From Aotearoamyces nothofagi (lineage: Eukaryota; Ascomycota; Leotiomycetes; Leotiales; Tympanidaceae): a stretch of 64,000 nt of DNA. Positions 44,570 through 56,577 of this stretch are shown piece after piece; position 1 is the stretch's first letter, and each line of letters starts with the position of its first letter. The stretch lies in contig JADDTR010000013.1 in NCBI GenBank assembly GCA_015345905.1, positions 124,001 through 188,000 of the forward strand. The letters are read 5' to 3'. The translations under genes and the position numbers were made by a program. Under the pieces are notes generated by a model. That model saw nothing but the letters and a program-made list of their open reading frames with translations. It did not search any database and was not told the origin of the DNA.

Positions 44570-47251
44570 ATGGCAGGCTCAAGAGACCTGCCAGAGTTGG
44601 GCGGCTCAAACGCAGTTGCGGAGCTCGCGAGACGAGTGTATATCCCAACGACGGCCACCAGTCCTGCTGGCCTCATCGAAGCCAATACAGTGGATCCTTG
44701 GATAAAGTCGGGCAAATATGCGCTTGGGTGGACATATTTTTGCTTGATATTGGTGTTCTTGGTGACTATCACAAGGATATACCACTGGTGGACAGATAAG
44801 ATGCGCCAGGCGCTGTTCAAGCAGGAAATGGAACTCAATGCTTTGGCGTATTCTCCGGAATCAGACTATTCGATGGGCAACATGGAGACCGGTCGAACAG
44901 TGGATCAGCTCTTCCCTCGAGAAAGTAAAAGGCTCAGCCGTCTGCCTACATATCAGTCATCATTATCCTCAATCGGGCCTATAAATGACACGCTGGCGTT
45001 GTTCCGGTGGATCTTCTATCGACCTATTCCCGAGGTTCGGTGGAGGAAACATACTCTCAGCTTTCCTTCCTTGGCTGTAACCTCCGTCATGATAATTGCG
45101 CTAGCATTCGTTGCACTGTATTGTTTTCTCCCTCAACCTCTCTACTGGAGCAGCATTCGGTATGGATCGCCCCCGGTAGCCATCCGAGCAGGTATGTTGG
45201 CCGTGGCAATGACCCCTTGGATCATCGCAACCAGCATGAAGGCCAACATTATTTCCATGATGACCGGGATTAGTCATGAACGGCTGAATGTCCTTCACAG
45301 ATGGGGTGGCTATCTTTGCCTATTTTTAGCGCTCGTCCACACCGTTCCGTTTTATATCCAACCCGTATGGGACGATGGTGGCATGGCAGTATTTCAGACT
45401 CTATTTCCCAAAGGCAGTGGAGTTATTTATGGCACTGGAATTGCGTGCTTGGTACCACTTGGTTGGCTTTGTATTGCCTCGCTCCCATTTCTACGAAGTC
45501 TTGCCTATGAGGTGTTTCTTGTGCTACATGTTCCCGTTGCCGTGGTATACGTGGGTCTACTATTCTGGCATTCCAAAAATTACCTCACATCATGGCAATA
45601 TCTGTATGCGACAGTCGCTATATGGGCACTGTCCTACTTCTTGCGGGTCTTCAACTTGAACTGGGCAAAGCCCTGGAGAATGGCTTGGCTGATTGGAGAT
45701 GAGGCTGCTGTTACTTTGATGGCCGAAAATGCCATCAAAGTAACCATCCCAACGCAGATGAAATGGAGGCCTGGTCAGTTTGTTTATTTAAGAATGCCTG
45801 GGATCTCATTCTTCGAAAACCACCCGTTCACAATCTCATCGCTTTGCAGCGAAGACTTCCCCTCTGAATATGGAGAGCAGTACAGAGACTGTACGTTGGT
45901 ATTCAGACCGTTTGGAGGCTTCACTCGCAGGGTCTTGGATACAGCAATTGAGAAAGGTCCATTCAAGACTTATCGAGCTTACTTGGACGGGCCTTATGGT
46001 GGAATGCAAAGGGAACTAGCTGCTTTCGAGACTGTTGTCTTGTTTGCTGGTGGTAGCGGGATTACAGCGATTGTCTCCCAGCTGCTAAACTTGATCAAGA
46101 GAATGAGAGATGGAAAGGCAGTCACACGCAAAGTCGAAGTAATCTGGGCTCTGAAGAGGCTCGAGGCTATGGACTGGTTTCGGGAAGAGCTTCGTATTTG
46201 CCGCGAATACGCTCCCCCTGACACAGTAACTTGTCAATTTTATGTAACAGCAGCTGTTCGACAAAGTAAGGTTGGCCACAGTGACAGAGCCCCCAGACCA
46301 ATAAGTAATATTTTCCATGACAAGCTGGACGGCTTTGTGGCTGGGATAGCTTCCAAACGGAACTCTGCTATAATCCGTGACGAAGCTCAGGGCGATCCAG
46401 AGAGAGAGAGAGAACTCAGAGCAGAGGATGAAGATGCCATCACATCATTACCAAGGCAAAAGTACTTGCAGCCGACTATATTTCCACCGCCTCCCAAACG
46501 AGAATTTTCCGAGTCACCACAAGATCGTGCTTTAGCAAGGAGAGACTCGTTGAGGCAATTAGAAGGACGTCAGAGTAGTGAGGATAGGGAGCATTCAGCA
46601 ACGCACAAATATCTATCGCCTTCTTCAGCATCAAGACAGATGCGAAGAGAGTTCCATTTTCCTCCGCCATCACCTCGTCATGATGCACCGCATTTTCAAT
46701 TTGCACCGCCCTCGCCAAAACGAGATTCCTATCACCAGAACTCTCCACCGTTACCTCCTAGCCCTCCTCTAGCTCCGGATTTGAAGTCGCAGCAATATTT
46801 TCCTCCACCACCAACATCGCCTCCTGGAGTCCCGCTTCCTCCGCCACCAGCACATACCCGTGCTTCGAAGTCAATGGATCTTCATGTGACTATTCCTCCC
46901 TCAAATTCCGCCCCGCCACCTGCCGCGTCCGGATTTGATTTTGGATTTCCTTCTACACCGACCGAGTTTCAGAAGAATCTGATGCGTTTTGCCTTTATAA
47001 ATCCGATTAAGAAGAAGGAAGGATGGTCAACAGAGTACGGGCGGCCAGACCTAGCTTATATGCTTAAAGAGATGGCCACTGGCGGAAGCGACGGGAAAGG
47101 GATACTTGGAAGAAGAACCTGTGTCTTCGTGTGCGGTCCTCCGAGTATGCGAGTCGATGTCGCCAATGCCGTTGCGAGTCTGCAGGCCGATATCTGGGGA
47201 GACGAGAGCAAGGATGAGATCTTCTTGCATACGGAGAATTACGCCATTTGA
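44570..47251 (+). CDS. Ferric reductase-like transmembrane flavocytochrome (FRE/NOX superfamily)
   Basis: A single exon gives 893 residues from the ATG at 44570 (CGACAATGG). The same frame is open to an ATG at 44393, but the added 59 residues look like leader sequence. The protein moves electrons from NADPH through FAD and two hemes across a membrane, usually to reduce ferric chelates before uptake. An N-terminal helix precedes a polar segment, then the six-helix core. Heme ligands fit H243-x13-H257 (LHRWGG...VHTVPFY) and H320-x13-H334 (LHVPVAVV...FWHSK). The FAD motif is HPFTISS, with WRPGQFVYLRMPG before it. NADPH binding shows LFAGGSGITAI and the late CGPPSMRVDVANAV. A Pro-rich, disordered insertion of about 230 residues (about 570-800) splits the NADPH domain. 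Substrate (iron, copper or oxygen) is not settled by sequence. Confidence 0.92.
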   Translation: MAGSRDLPELGGSNAVAELARRVYIPTTATSPAGLIEANTVDPWIKSGKYALGWTYFCLILVFLVTITRIYHWWTDKMRQALFKQEMELNALAYSPESDYSMGNMETGRTVDQLFPRESKRLSRLPTYQSSLSSIGPINDTLALFRWIFYRPIPEVRWRKHTLSFPSLAVTSVMIIALAFVALYCFLPQPLYWSSIRYGSPPVAIRAGMLAVAMTPWIIATSMKANIISMMTGISHERLNVLHRWGGYLCLFLALVHTVPFYIQPVWDDGGMAVFQTLFPKGSGVIYGTGIACLVPLGWLCIASLPFLRSLAYEVFLVLHVPVAVVYVGLLFWHSKNYLTSWQYLYATVAIWALSYFLRVFNLNWAKPWRMAWLIGDEAAVTLMAENAIKVTIPTQMKWRPGQFVYLRMPGISFFENHPFTISSLCSEDFPSEYGEQYRDCTLVFRPFGGFTRRVLDTAIEKGPFKTYRAYLDGPYGGMQRELAAFETVVLFAGGSGITAIVSQLLNLIKRMRDGKAVTRKVEVIWALKRLEAMDWFREELRICREYAPPDTVTCQFYVTAAVRQSKVGHSDRAPRPISNIFHDKLDGFVAGIASKRNSAIIRDEAQGDPERERELRAEDEDAITSLPRQKYLQPTIFPPPPKREFSESPQDRALARRDSLRQLEGRQSSEDREHSATHKYLSPSSASRQMRREFHFPPPSPRHDAPHFQFAPPSPKRDSYHQNSPPLPPSPPLAPDLKSQQYFPPPPTSPPGVPLPPPPAHTRASKSMDLHVTIPPSNSAPPPAASGFDFGFPSTPTEFQKNLMRFAFINPIKKKEGWSTEYGRPDLAYMLKEMATGGSDGKGILGRRTCVFVCGPPSMRVDVANAVASLQADIWGDESKDEIFLHTENYAI

Positions 47252-47993
47252 GTGAGTATTTAGCATAGCGTTGGGTCAATGTATTTATGGGGGTCAGTGT
47301 TTGAACCGGAGTCTTGGTCTTGGGATAATGATACCATTTGTTAGCTGTAGCTCAAGTATAGCAGACGTCGTTTATAAAACGCCGGAGATCTATGTTGCCT
47401 TAATATCTCCTAGTTGCTAGTAATTAAATCTAGATATTTTGATCAGTAGTTATGTCTCTTGGCTTTTGTGTGGGTCTTAGACTCTCAGTATCTTATAAAG
47501 AGTGTTAGGTTTCTGGGTTGTCTTGATCTTATTACTGTCCAAGTTTTCTGGGTTGTCTTATTATTTTTGCCCAAATTCCTGTCATTTTCCAACACATCAT
47601 TATTTAATTTATAATTACTCTTGATTGACGTTTTCGTCGTTGTAATTTGTTAAATTATCATTTATTAAATGCTGTGATCACCAAAATATTCAAAACGTGC
47701 TACAATTATATAATCCAAATTGATTACTGTAAATTAATCTTTTTTATATTTGGTATTCGCGAACTCCCTTCTTCATGCAGCAGTATTAAATGCCTATTAG
47801 CCCACCTATAGTTGCCTCGAAATTGCCTCCACATCTCATAGAGCGTTCCGGTTTCTCTCGTCATGCATTCACGGTTATTGGCATTCTGCGGTTCGGCCAA
47901 ACCTCGGCAACTACCGAGATATCTCTATCAAACTATTTGCAGCATCAGAATTCATCTCCTCTGCAAACCACAATCTGGAATGCCCCAGCAATC
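47252..47993. other. A+T-rich intergenic region
   Basis: About 740 bp, strongly A+T-rich in the middle, lie between two plus-strand genes. They should hold the reductase terminator and the Rrp43 promoter. The Rrp43 frame is open upstream to 47790, but that stretch has no family similarity. Confidence 0.45.
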
Positions 47994-49022
47994 ATGACAG
48001 CCACCCAACCAACCCTCTCGTTTCCGCGCGAAACATTCGCCAAACTCTCTCCTCATCCGTACCTCCTCGCACATCTCCAAGCTACGACCCCATCTGCGCC
48101 TCCAACCCGCGCGAACGGGCGCACAGCCTCGCAATTCCGCGGCCCGCACACGAACACTGGCTCTCTGACTCATGCTGAAGGGAGCGCTGTCGTCCGAGTT
48201 GGTGATACGACCGTTGTTTGCGGTGTCCGTGGCGAGATTCTTCTGGCGACGGATGTGGCTGGGTATCGTGTCGACCGGAGCTCTTCCTCGAATGCGAATT
48301 ACAACGAGGCGCAAGAATTGGATTTGCTTGTGCCGAATATCGAACTGGCGACAGGATGCTCTCCTTCGTTCTTACCTGGTCAGCCGCCTAGCACATTGGC
48401 GCAAAGTCTCTCCACCAGAGTGTACTCGCTGCTTCATTCAAGCAAGTTGATCGATGCGGAGGATTTGAGGATCTGGTATAACCCGCCAAATGCCACGCCG
48501 GCAGAAGAGGAGATGGAGGAAGAGGCAGGCATTGCGGAACCGGAAGTCAAGGCGTTCTGGACCCTGTACATCGACATTCTCTTTATTTCGCTGGACGGCA
48601 ACCCATTTGATGCTGCTTGGGCGGCTGTTCTGTCAGCGCTAAAGGATGTTAGACTCCCTCACGCCTACTGGGATATCGATCGCGAGATAATTCTCTGCTC
48701 GGACGAACTGGCGCTGTCGAAGAAGCTGAATCTGAGGGGATCGCCTATCGCATCGACTTTTGCAGTGTTCAAAGCGAAAGAGCAGGAGCTGGGACGAGTG
48801 GGAAAGGATAAGAAATACTGGATCCTGGCGGATCCCGACACGTTTGAGGAGACGCTCTGTGACGAGACGGTTACTGTAACGCTAGATTGCGGAAAGGGAA
48901 AGCAGACGAGGATATTGGGCATCTCAAAGGCTGGAGGAATGGTCGTGGGCAGGAGCGAGATGAAGAGCGTAGTTGCTTTAGCGGAAGGGAGATGGGCTGA
49001 GTGGAATACAATCCTCACATGA
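47994..49022 (+). CDS. rrp43: Exosome core subunit Rrp43 (RNase PH-like, EXOSC8-type)
   Basis: A single exon gives 342 residues from the ATG at 47994 (MTATQPTLSFPRETFAKLSP). The frame is open 68 codons further upstream but the family begins here. The RNase PH fold appears as PTRANGRTASQFRGPHTNTG, then GSLTHAEGSAVVRVGDTTVVC and VPNIELATGCSPSF, with the second half showing KAFWTLYIDILFISLDGNPFDAAW and VTVTLDCGKGKQTRILGISK. In eukaryotes this subunit is part of the catalytically inactive six-membered ring that threads RNA to Rrp44/Rrp6. It acts in nucleus and cytoplasm in rRNA maturation and RNA decay. An acidic loop (EEEMEEEAG) is inserted near residue 170. The alternative is a neighbouring ring subunit (Rrp42/Rrp45); the length and N-terminus favour Rrp43. 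Confidence 0.85.
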   Translation: MTATQPTLSFPRETFAKLSPHPYLLAHLQATTPSAPPTRANGRTASQFRGPHTNTGSLTHAEGSAVVRVGDTTVVCGVRGEILLATDVAGYRVDRSSSSNANYNEAQELDLLVPNIELATGCSPSFLPGQPPSTLAQSLSTRVYSLLHSSKLIDAEDLRIWYNPPNATPAEEEMEEEAGIAEPEVKAFWTLYIDILFISLDGNPFDAAWAAVLSALKDVRLPHAYWDIDREIILCSDELALSKKLNLRGSPIASTFAVFKAKEQELGRVGKDKKYWILADPDTFEETLCDETVTVTLDCGKGKQTRILGISKAGGMVVGRSEMKSVVALAEGRWAEWNTILT

Positions 49023-50996
49023 GTTGATACTCGACGGGGTAGTCTTTATTTATCTTCTAAAACCCGAAAGACCTCTAGAAGCCGCGTCGCGCAGGTCTCA
49101 CCCGCGGCAAGCTTCTCGACCGACACATCAGCCTCTCAAGCAGATGAGTGCTATCACCCACCCACCTTCTAGCAGTCCGCGAGTCTATCCTGACGAGCCC
49201 GTGCTGCGCTGAAGGCCCGAGTCCTCACTCAGAGTGCAAAGATACACCGCGAGAACAGTGCTCAGGCTAGCGAGAGGTCACATCTATCTCTAGCTGTGGC
49301 TTCTCCGCATCCAGCATAGATTGATAGACACGCTGTACGTATAAGATGACAGAGAGAGTTTCCACCTTCAGGTACCAAAATAATCCCCACCTGCGTGCCA
49401 CTCGTGTGAAGAATAAAAAAAAAGAGCATCGGGAAAGGAGAACAGCTTTGATAGATGTGAGAATTAGTATGCCAAGCAGAGACAGGCAGGTAAGGTAAGT
49501 GACAGCTTGCAGATGCTAGCAGGCTTAGGCTTGATAATTCGATACGGGATGCGGCTTTCGATACCAGCACTTGCGACCTGGCCACGGGCGCCGGCGCCTG
49601 CCTGTGAACGCTGCTCTCTCTTTTTTTTTGCTCTCCAGGTTACGGCTGTGCGATGTTAGGGGGGGGGGGGATACTATGCTATCTATGCTATGCTATCTAT
49701 CTATCTATCTATCTATCTCCCCTCCCCTCCCCTCCTCCACCCCCAATCTTCGATTTCCGATTTCCGATCCAGCCAGAACAGTTAAAGAAAGAAAAGAAAA
49801 GAAAGCCCTCTCCCCTCCCCTCCTCTCCTCTCCCACAGCCGCCAGCCGCCAACAGCAACAGCAAACAACAGCAAACAAAACAAGAGAAGCCAACAGCGAG
49901 AGAGAGAAGAACACGCGCCACGCCACGGGCCAGGAAGGTTCCGCCGCTCCGGAGATCTGGCCCTTTTCCGAACCGAGAAGGGTAAGGCAAGATGAGGCAA
50001 GAGGAGGGAAGAGGAGGCAAGATAGATATAGAGATATAGATATATAAATAGATGTGGATATATATATATTGGGATTGGAGGAGGGGGGATAGAAGAAGAA
50101 GAAGATGGATAGCTATGTATATATATATATCTCTCTCTCTCTCTATTCTAGGATATACTCTATACTCTATACTCTATACTCTATACTCCAGTACCAAGCT
50201 GCGTGCGTGCGTACGAGACGACCAAAAACGTTAAAACAAAATCTTTTTTTTTTCTTCAAATTATTCCGCATTCCAGAACAGAGAGAGAGAGAGAGAGGGG
50301 GCATACTTGCTTTTACCTATAGAAGAGAAGATCGCAGAAAGGAGAAAGCAGACAGTGGGGGACACGGGCGGCATTCAAGTGAATTTCTCTTCCCTTCCTC
50401 CTATTTACAGTTATACATAACAAAAAAAAAAAAAAAAGAAGCCTATCCCGGTACCAGCCCAGCCTAGCCAGGCCAGGCCAACCCAACCATCCGTTATCTA
50501 GTGGATGTTCTGTTTAATACATGGCACGCGTTTTGAACAGGCCAGATTGATCAATTGCTCGATCAATTGATTGATTCGTGAGAGCCCGGCCAGCCACGTC
50601 GCATCGCATCATCGTGCTTGCCTGCCTTCTTTACTCATGTCCATCCTCCATTTTTACACCCTCCCCAGCTTCTGAATCATTAATCTTCTCGCCAGTCGTC
50701 TTCGTTCCAACCCGCGCACCGTCCTTGGTCTGATCAAAACACAAGACTCCCAACACCATTCCCAAAGCCTGTTCCTATATCCCCAAATCTCCCCTAAAAA
50801 CGCCATGCCTCGGCTACGATTATCACTGTCGTAGACGCCAGACCCGGATCCAGGTAAGCAAAAGTACATCGTTATGTGAAATGAAGAGGAACCGTCTCGT
50901 TCAATCAAATCAATCTTGTAAAACAATTTTTTGAAGCCCATGCTCCGCTTCATTATCATCCAAAACCTTTCCGTGGATTGTTGTTGAAAATTCGAC
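49023..50996. other. Low-complexity convergent intergenic region
   Basis: About 2 kb lie between Rrp43 and the C2H2 gene. It holds a run of G near 49661, a (CTAT)n tract at 49689-49718, purine-rich and C/T-rich blocks (49718-49840), AT-rich (AGATAT)n-like stretches (50020-50070, 50110-50190), a (GA)n run near 50281 and poly-A near 50421. Several overlapping frames reach 100-158 codons only because of these repeats. No gene is supported. Confidence 0.5.
49689..49718. repeat. (CTAT)n microsatellite
   Basis: About seven uninterrupted copies of a CTAT tetranucleotide are preceded by near copies of ATGCTATCT. Confidence 0.85.
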
Positions 50997-52105
50997 TTAA
51001 ATGCCACCTTCGAATGTATGACAACCTCGTTCATGTCGCTTCATATTACTCCTCACACTAAATGCCTTCCCGCATCCTCGATGAGGACATTTAAACGGCT
51101 TCTCGCCCGTGTGGCTGTGGCTATGAATGCGGAGACTGCTGGGTCGCGAGAAGGCCTTGCTACATGTCTGGCAGATATAGCGGTCTTGAGACTGGGGGAA
51201 GGCCGCCTGGGACGAGGGCGAGATGTAGTGGTGGTGTTGCCATGGGTTGGTGCCTGAGGAGGGAGTCAGGGTGACGGAGACCGGGAGGAGAGGCGGTGGA
51301 AATGTCTGCGGGCCGTTAGAGTTGTCATTATGGGAGGATGGGGAAAATAAAATGGACATACCTGTGGCAGAGGACGTTGGTAAAAAAGACCGGAGATTTG
51401 CTGTTGGGGTGGTGTTTGCTGCATTGGTGATGGATAATATGAACTCATCGATTGAGAGCTCGGCGACATATTATATGGCGATGCTGAATACTGACCTTGT
51501 GAGTACGGTATCGAGACTCTTCTCGGAACGGCCTCGACATGTTGTCTCTGAGCATGAGGCTCGACGTTATTAATTGCCGAGCCAGCTGGGAGGTAATAAC
51601 TGCTTGGAGCCGAGACCACAGAATAGGTAGTTGACGTCGCTGGTGAATGTCTCCCATCGAAGCCCGAGTCTGGCTGCATAGGCGGCGTTGGCGGGAGATT
51701 GCTTCTGTAGTTTTGAGTTGGTGCGTATTGGGACGAATGACGGTACTCGACCGCTTGAGAAGCTGAATGGAAGTCAGTATAGGGCTTCGCGACTAGAGAA
51801 GGATGGAGCGGCTTGCGTTGTTGCTGCTGCTCCTGTTGGTGGCTTGGAGCGTTGTCTGCTAGGCCGAGCAGCGAGGATATCGACGGGAGAGAACATTTTG
51901 GTGTCTCCTCGACAGGAGGGGAAGGTGGTGCTTGAGGGGCGATCATGTATGCGTAGCTGTGTGAGACGGGATGTGAATTATATGGACTTGCCACCAACGA
52001 CGCCGCCATGGCTTGGTATGGCCGCTGTGGATGTGGCTTCGAGAAATAGTCTGCGGTCTGGTCTCGCTGGACTCTGCTGGCGTGTAGCAGACTGGAGAGG
52101 TTCAT
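50997..52105 (-). CDS. C2H2 zinc-finger regulator of the MtfA/FlbC type
   Basis: Two exons (52105-51362, 51305-50997) around a 56-bp intron (51306-51361, internal CTCTAAC, acceptor CGCAG) encode 350 residues. The C-terminal end holds two tandem C2H2 fingers: ICQTCSKAFSRPSSLRIHSH then TGEKPFKCPHRGCGKAFSVR with RSNMKRHERGCH. This pair is the hallmark of Aspergillus FlbC and MtfA-related factors. MtfA controls secondary metabolism and development, FlbC controls conidiation. The N-terminal motif PPSPPVEETPKCSLPSISSL is what I recall in MtfA-like proteins, so that branch is preferred, with moderate certainty. The rest is Ser/Pro/Gln-rich and disordered, with a short Gln run. It acts in the nucleus. 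Upstream lies an unusually long repeat-rich non-coding region that may include a long promoter or leader. Confidence 0.85.
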
Positions 52106-52619
52106 GACCCAGAACAGGAAGTCTAGAAGCAGGTGTATATGGGCTGGGCAATAGGTGAGACGACGGCAGTGCAGGCCGGGTGGTGATTATGGTATTAAAG
52201 GCGGCAGGTAGACAGATTCCTCCTCATCAGAAGACTGGTGCTCGAGACTCTGTAGATGGCCCCGTACTACGACGTCGGAGCAAAGCATTGGAGGCAGCGG
52301 GCGGGTGAAGGCGAAATGATATATCTCAGATGGCAAGCGGTAGTTCAGAGTCGTTTAGACGATCAGGCGTAAATCGACCGAACAATGCTTGTCAGTGGTA
52401 CATCGACGAGACTAGCCACCGGTAGAGTAACCGGAATTGACACAAGATTTGGTGTGGCACCGAGTGGGTCAGACGGACAGGCATGAAAGACAGTGGAGAA
52501 GACGGGCTGCCTGCGACTCCTGGTGCCCCAGAAACGACCTAGTACCGTGTGTTTTAACGTTGGGGATCAGTTCGAGGGTTGAGGGTTGAGGGTCAAGCGT
52601 TGGCCTCGACGGCCGGAGT

Positions 52620-52810
52620 GGATGGGATGTGATGGGATGGGAGGGAGGGATGGGCGGAGGGAGGGCGGGAGGGATGAGGGCATGGGCATGGGCACGGGTA
52701 GGGCAGGGCAGGGTAGGGTACGGGCTGGGGATGACGGATGGGGATGGAATGGGAATGGGATATGATATGATATGGCACGGTACGGTATGGTACGGTACGG
52801 TATGATATGG
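52620..52810. repeat. G-rich tract and GGTAC/GGTAT array
   Basis: 52633-52680 contains many GGG runs one to four bases apart, a strong G-quadruplex pattern on the plus strand. 52760-52810 repeats GGTAC, GGTAT and GATAT words. Confidence 0.75.
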
Positions 52811-53645
52811 GACAATGGGAGCCGTGGGTGCAGCAAGTGAAGAAGGCGTGTAGAGAGGCAGTATAAGGAAGGCCGGCGGTGGTGGTGGTGGTGGTGAGGG
52901 CTGGGAGCGTGTTGCGGGATGTCTTTGGCTGGAAGGGAAGGGAAGAGAAGGGCAGTAGGGAGGACTCTCTGTAGGCCATAGCGGTCGCCAGAGCCCGCCA
53001 GACACGCCGGCTGCCCGATACTCGTTGCAGGTCACGACCGCCTGCACCGCGTCGACAGAAGCCGCAGATGGAGAGTCCCGGCGGTCCATGGCCCAGAGAT
53101 ATAGCTGTAGCTGCCGTATAGACCTGTCCTCTGCCTGGCCCGCAGAGACGCTCTGTCGCCAGCCTGTACGCTGCAGACGGTGCCGGCACAGCCAGCAGGA
53201 CGGGCCTGGCGGCGCAGGACGGAGTACGCAGTGCACGCTGCGGACGCGACTGTGGCCTGCTGTGTCGACTGTATCTACTGTACGGAACGAGGTCCACTCC
53301 TGCTGCTGCTGCTGCTGCTGCTGCTCCTCCAGCATCTCTCCTACACCGTCCTGTCCTGTCCTGTACGCGGTCTGCTCAGTGGGAGCAAACGTCGTGGGAT
53401 GTGCACTGCACCCGGCATGGATGCCATCGCTGGTGCTGGAATCGGGATGGGGCCAGCCCGTCGTCAGAGAGGGTTTGCAGGGGTCGGCTGGGTGCGACGA
53501 TGCCTGCAAAAGCCGTTACTCGATTATGCATAGGATGCATGGCTGCTCGAGCACTGCCGTCCTCGAAATCGGAGGCCTTTCCTTTTAGCGACGAGACGAG
53601 ATGCAGGCTCTGCAGCCTGCACTGCACCCTACAGCGGTGGATACA

Positions 53646-53681
53646 GGATGGGATGGGATGGGATGGGATGGGATGGGATGG
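53646..53681. repeat. (GGATG)n pentanucleotide array
   Basis: Seven uninterrupted copies of GGATG, followed by degenerate TATATGGGATT copies to about 53720. Confidence 0.9.
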
Positions 53682-54540
53682 CATTATATGGGATTGATTA
53701 TATGGGATTATATGGGATTATACTGGGCACCGCCGTGGGCGTAGCAGGGCCAGCAGGGCCAGCAGGCACCGCAGGCACCGCAAGCACCGCACATCACACA
53801 GTATATCACAGGAGCAGCACAGGACGAGGAGCACAGGACAGGACAGGAGCACTGCGTCGACCGCCCGAGCACGCATAATGCAGCCCATCCGGAGGAGACA
53901 GCCTACCTAGGGAAGGAGGTGCTCCTGGGGACACACCATACGCGGTAATCACAGCGCAGGAGACACGGTAGAGACACAGCACTACTGTACTCCAGGGCGC
54001 TCCACGCCTGCGCTGGATGCCGACTGCTGGTACCATAGCACAGGCGCATCATGCTATCGCTTGGCGATGTCGCCGTCGATGTCGCCGTCGCTATTGCTGT
54101 AGCTATTGCTACTGCTACTGTATGCTGCTGCTGTACTTGTTGCTGTCGCCGTCGCCGTCGCCGTCAGTCAACCCGTTCGCTGCCCGCCCTAAGGCAGAGA
54201 GAGCTCAGACTGCCCCCAGGGCTTCCGCGGAGGCCCTGCCAGCAGACAGACAGACCTACGCACCTTGCCATGGCCGAAGATGCTCGCCCGCCATGGCTCC
54301 GCGCGAGCTGCGACAGCGACTGCATGCTCCGGCGCTCCTTCGTCTGTCGACGCTCCCTTCCTTCCTGTGCGGCGATGCCTGGATGCGTGGATGCTTGGGT
54401 GCTTGGGTGCGTGGGTGCTGGTCGCAATGCGAAATGCCTGTCGCGGGCTTGTTCGGGAGACGCGCGAGGCCGCGAGTAGACATTTCGCCCGGCGCATGGC
54501 ACTCATGGCTTGGCGCAGGGATGTGCAAGCCCGGGCGCGC

Positions 54541-54583
54541 CAGGCGTGTCAGGCATGTCAGGCATGTCAGGCATGTCAGGCAG
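54541..54583. repeat. 9-bp tandem array (GTCAGGCAT)
   Basis: Four to five copies of GTCAGGCAT, with two more degenerate copies of GTCAGG downstream near 54593-54608. Confidence 0.85.
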
Positions 54584-56536
54584 GCGGCTTTTGTCAGGCG
54601 TGTCAGGGCTCGCCAGGGGTTGTCCATCGCAGATGTTTGGGAGCCAGGGAGCCAGGGCGCGCCGATCCATGCGAGGTCACATTCGAGACGTTATGGCCAC
54701 AGCGACTGTACTGTACTTACAGTAGCCTGTATGCGCCGTCGATGATGCCCTTGCTATGGGTGTGCGGGACCTGTCTGGACGTGGCTGCGTATGTACGATA
54801 CAGTACTTGATGCTGTTGCTGCTGCTGTTGCTGCTGCTGTCGCTGCTGCTGTCGCTGTACTCCATGCTGTATGTACAGGCAGGCAAGTAGCACCAGTTCA
54901 ACTTTGATCCTCCGTGGTGGACTTGGCCGTTCCCGCGTACCACGCAAAGCCGAAGCCGCCTCGCGGGCCAGCTGGCATGTGACGGCGACGGCGACGACGA
55001 GAGGCAGGAAGAGGAAGAGAAAAGCCAGAAATCATGCAAGTCATGTCATGCTACATACGTCAAACAGCACAGCGTCCAATACCTGTTCTGCCAGACCACC
55101 AGCGCCTTCTGGCCTGGACGGGTTGGACAGGCTGGCTCTAATAATAATCTCCGTCATGGCCAAATCTTCGCAGACGGCCAAGCAAGCCTTCTCTCCGCTG
55201 TTCTCCCGCTCATTCTTCCCCTTCTCTGCATTGTCGATCAATGCAATCAATGCCATTTATTCCGGAAACGAACGCGAGCGAGTCTGCGCAGACGCATCCT
55301 GGTGGAGAAGTCGTCGCGATGTTTATTGCCTTGCTAGGTCCGGTACAGCGGCTTCCAGGAGGCAGAGCACGCATGTGCGGCAAGGAGGGCATTGACGTTG
55401 GATTCTTGATTCCTTACTGTAACACTCCAGGATGCACATGTAGGCGCTTAAGCCTCGCTGCCTCGGACCAGAGCTGGCTGTCATGTTGCACGGATAGCAG
55501 GCCGGGCATAACAATGACAATAATAGCAATAGCAATAATAGCAATAGCAATAGCAAGTCGATAAGTTGATAAGTTGACCAGGCAATAGCAGTAACGCGGC
55601 GTGCTGGCACTTGGTAGACTGGAAACGGCAGATAGGACTCGGAGAGTGGATTCTCGCCTTCAAGATGTCGAAATGCGCGCGCAGGCACTCTCGAGGTACA
55701 GCCACGACCGTCATGCACCGGCCCAGAAGGGCGACGAGGCCCTGACGAGCCCGACGAGGAGCGGCAAAAGGAACAGGTGTATGCAGGAGCAGCACTGCGG
55801 CGCTCGCGGCATCTCCCAGACTACCTGCTCGCCGTCCCTTTCCGTACATACTGATATCATCTGTACCGTCCGTCCGCCATCCGTTGCAAAGCACGGTACT
55901 GTAGTCCATGGCAGTCCATGGCGATGCCGCTTCGTCGACCCACCAACCCAGCCTCGACGGAGATCAACTGCGCCATCGCACATCGCTACAACGGTGGCAC
56001 TCTCCCCTCCGCCGTGCGGGCTGGGGTGCGCGGATCTATTGAGCAGGGATGCGCCGGAGGATTAATAGCCTTTTGTTATCAGTTGCGTCGCCCGCAGTCG
56101 TGCCGCGCATCGCCAAGGAAGCATCTCGGGCGAGCAGAGGCAGCACCACTGATTGCAGGACGCCCGAGTCAGCGCTGCCTCTCCCGGATTGCAGGAGCTG
56201 CTTTATTGAATCCGACGCGGACACCGCCAGGGGCTGCTGACGAGGCCGTCACGTGCGTCTGCGAGAGATGGCGGAGACTGGATGGAGGCGTGGTTGGTTG
56301 GTTGGGGTGGGAGCGGGCAGAGGCAGGACAGGGCAGGGCAGCAAACAGGCGCGATTAGAGTTTCTATGCTGTACGCTGGCTGCAACAAAGTTTGGAAGCT
56401 ATAACCGCTCCGTATTGGCCCGTACAGTAGATACAGCCAGCAGGCACCTTACTTAGTCAACGCCTTGCCATGCCGTCTATATACTCTGTACTGTACTGTA
56501 CGTCCACGCCTTGCAAGGTCCTCCTCCTCCCATCCT

Positions 56537-56577
56537 CCACAACCACAACCACAACCACAACCACAACCACAACCACA
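56537..56577. repeat. (CCACAA)n hexanucleotide array
   Basis: About seven uninterrupted copies of CCACAA. Confidence 0.9.

Noticed and set aside
49571-50047. Frames of 100-158 codons in the purine/pyrimidine-rich region after Rrp43
   Set aside because: Generated by low-complexity tracts in several phases on both strands.
52469-53509. 346-codon minus-strand frame with a poly-Gln run upstream of the C2H2 gene
   Set aside because: It is made of simple repeats (CTG, GGGAT, GGT, GGTAC arrays), with overlapping long frames in other phases and no domain.
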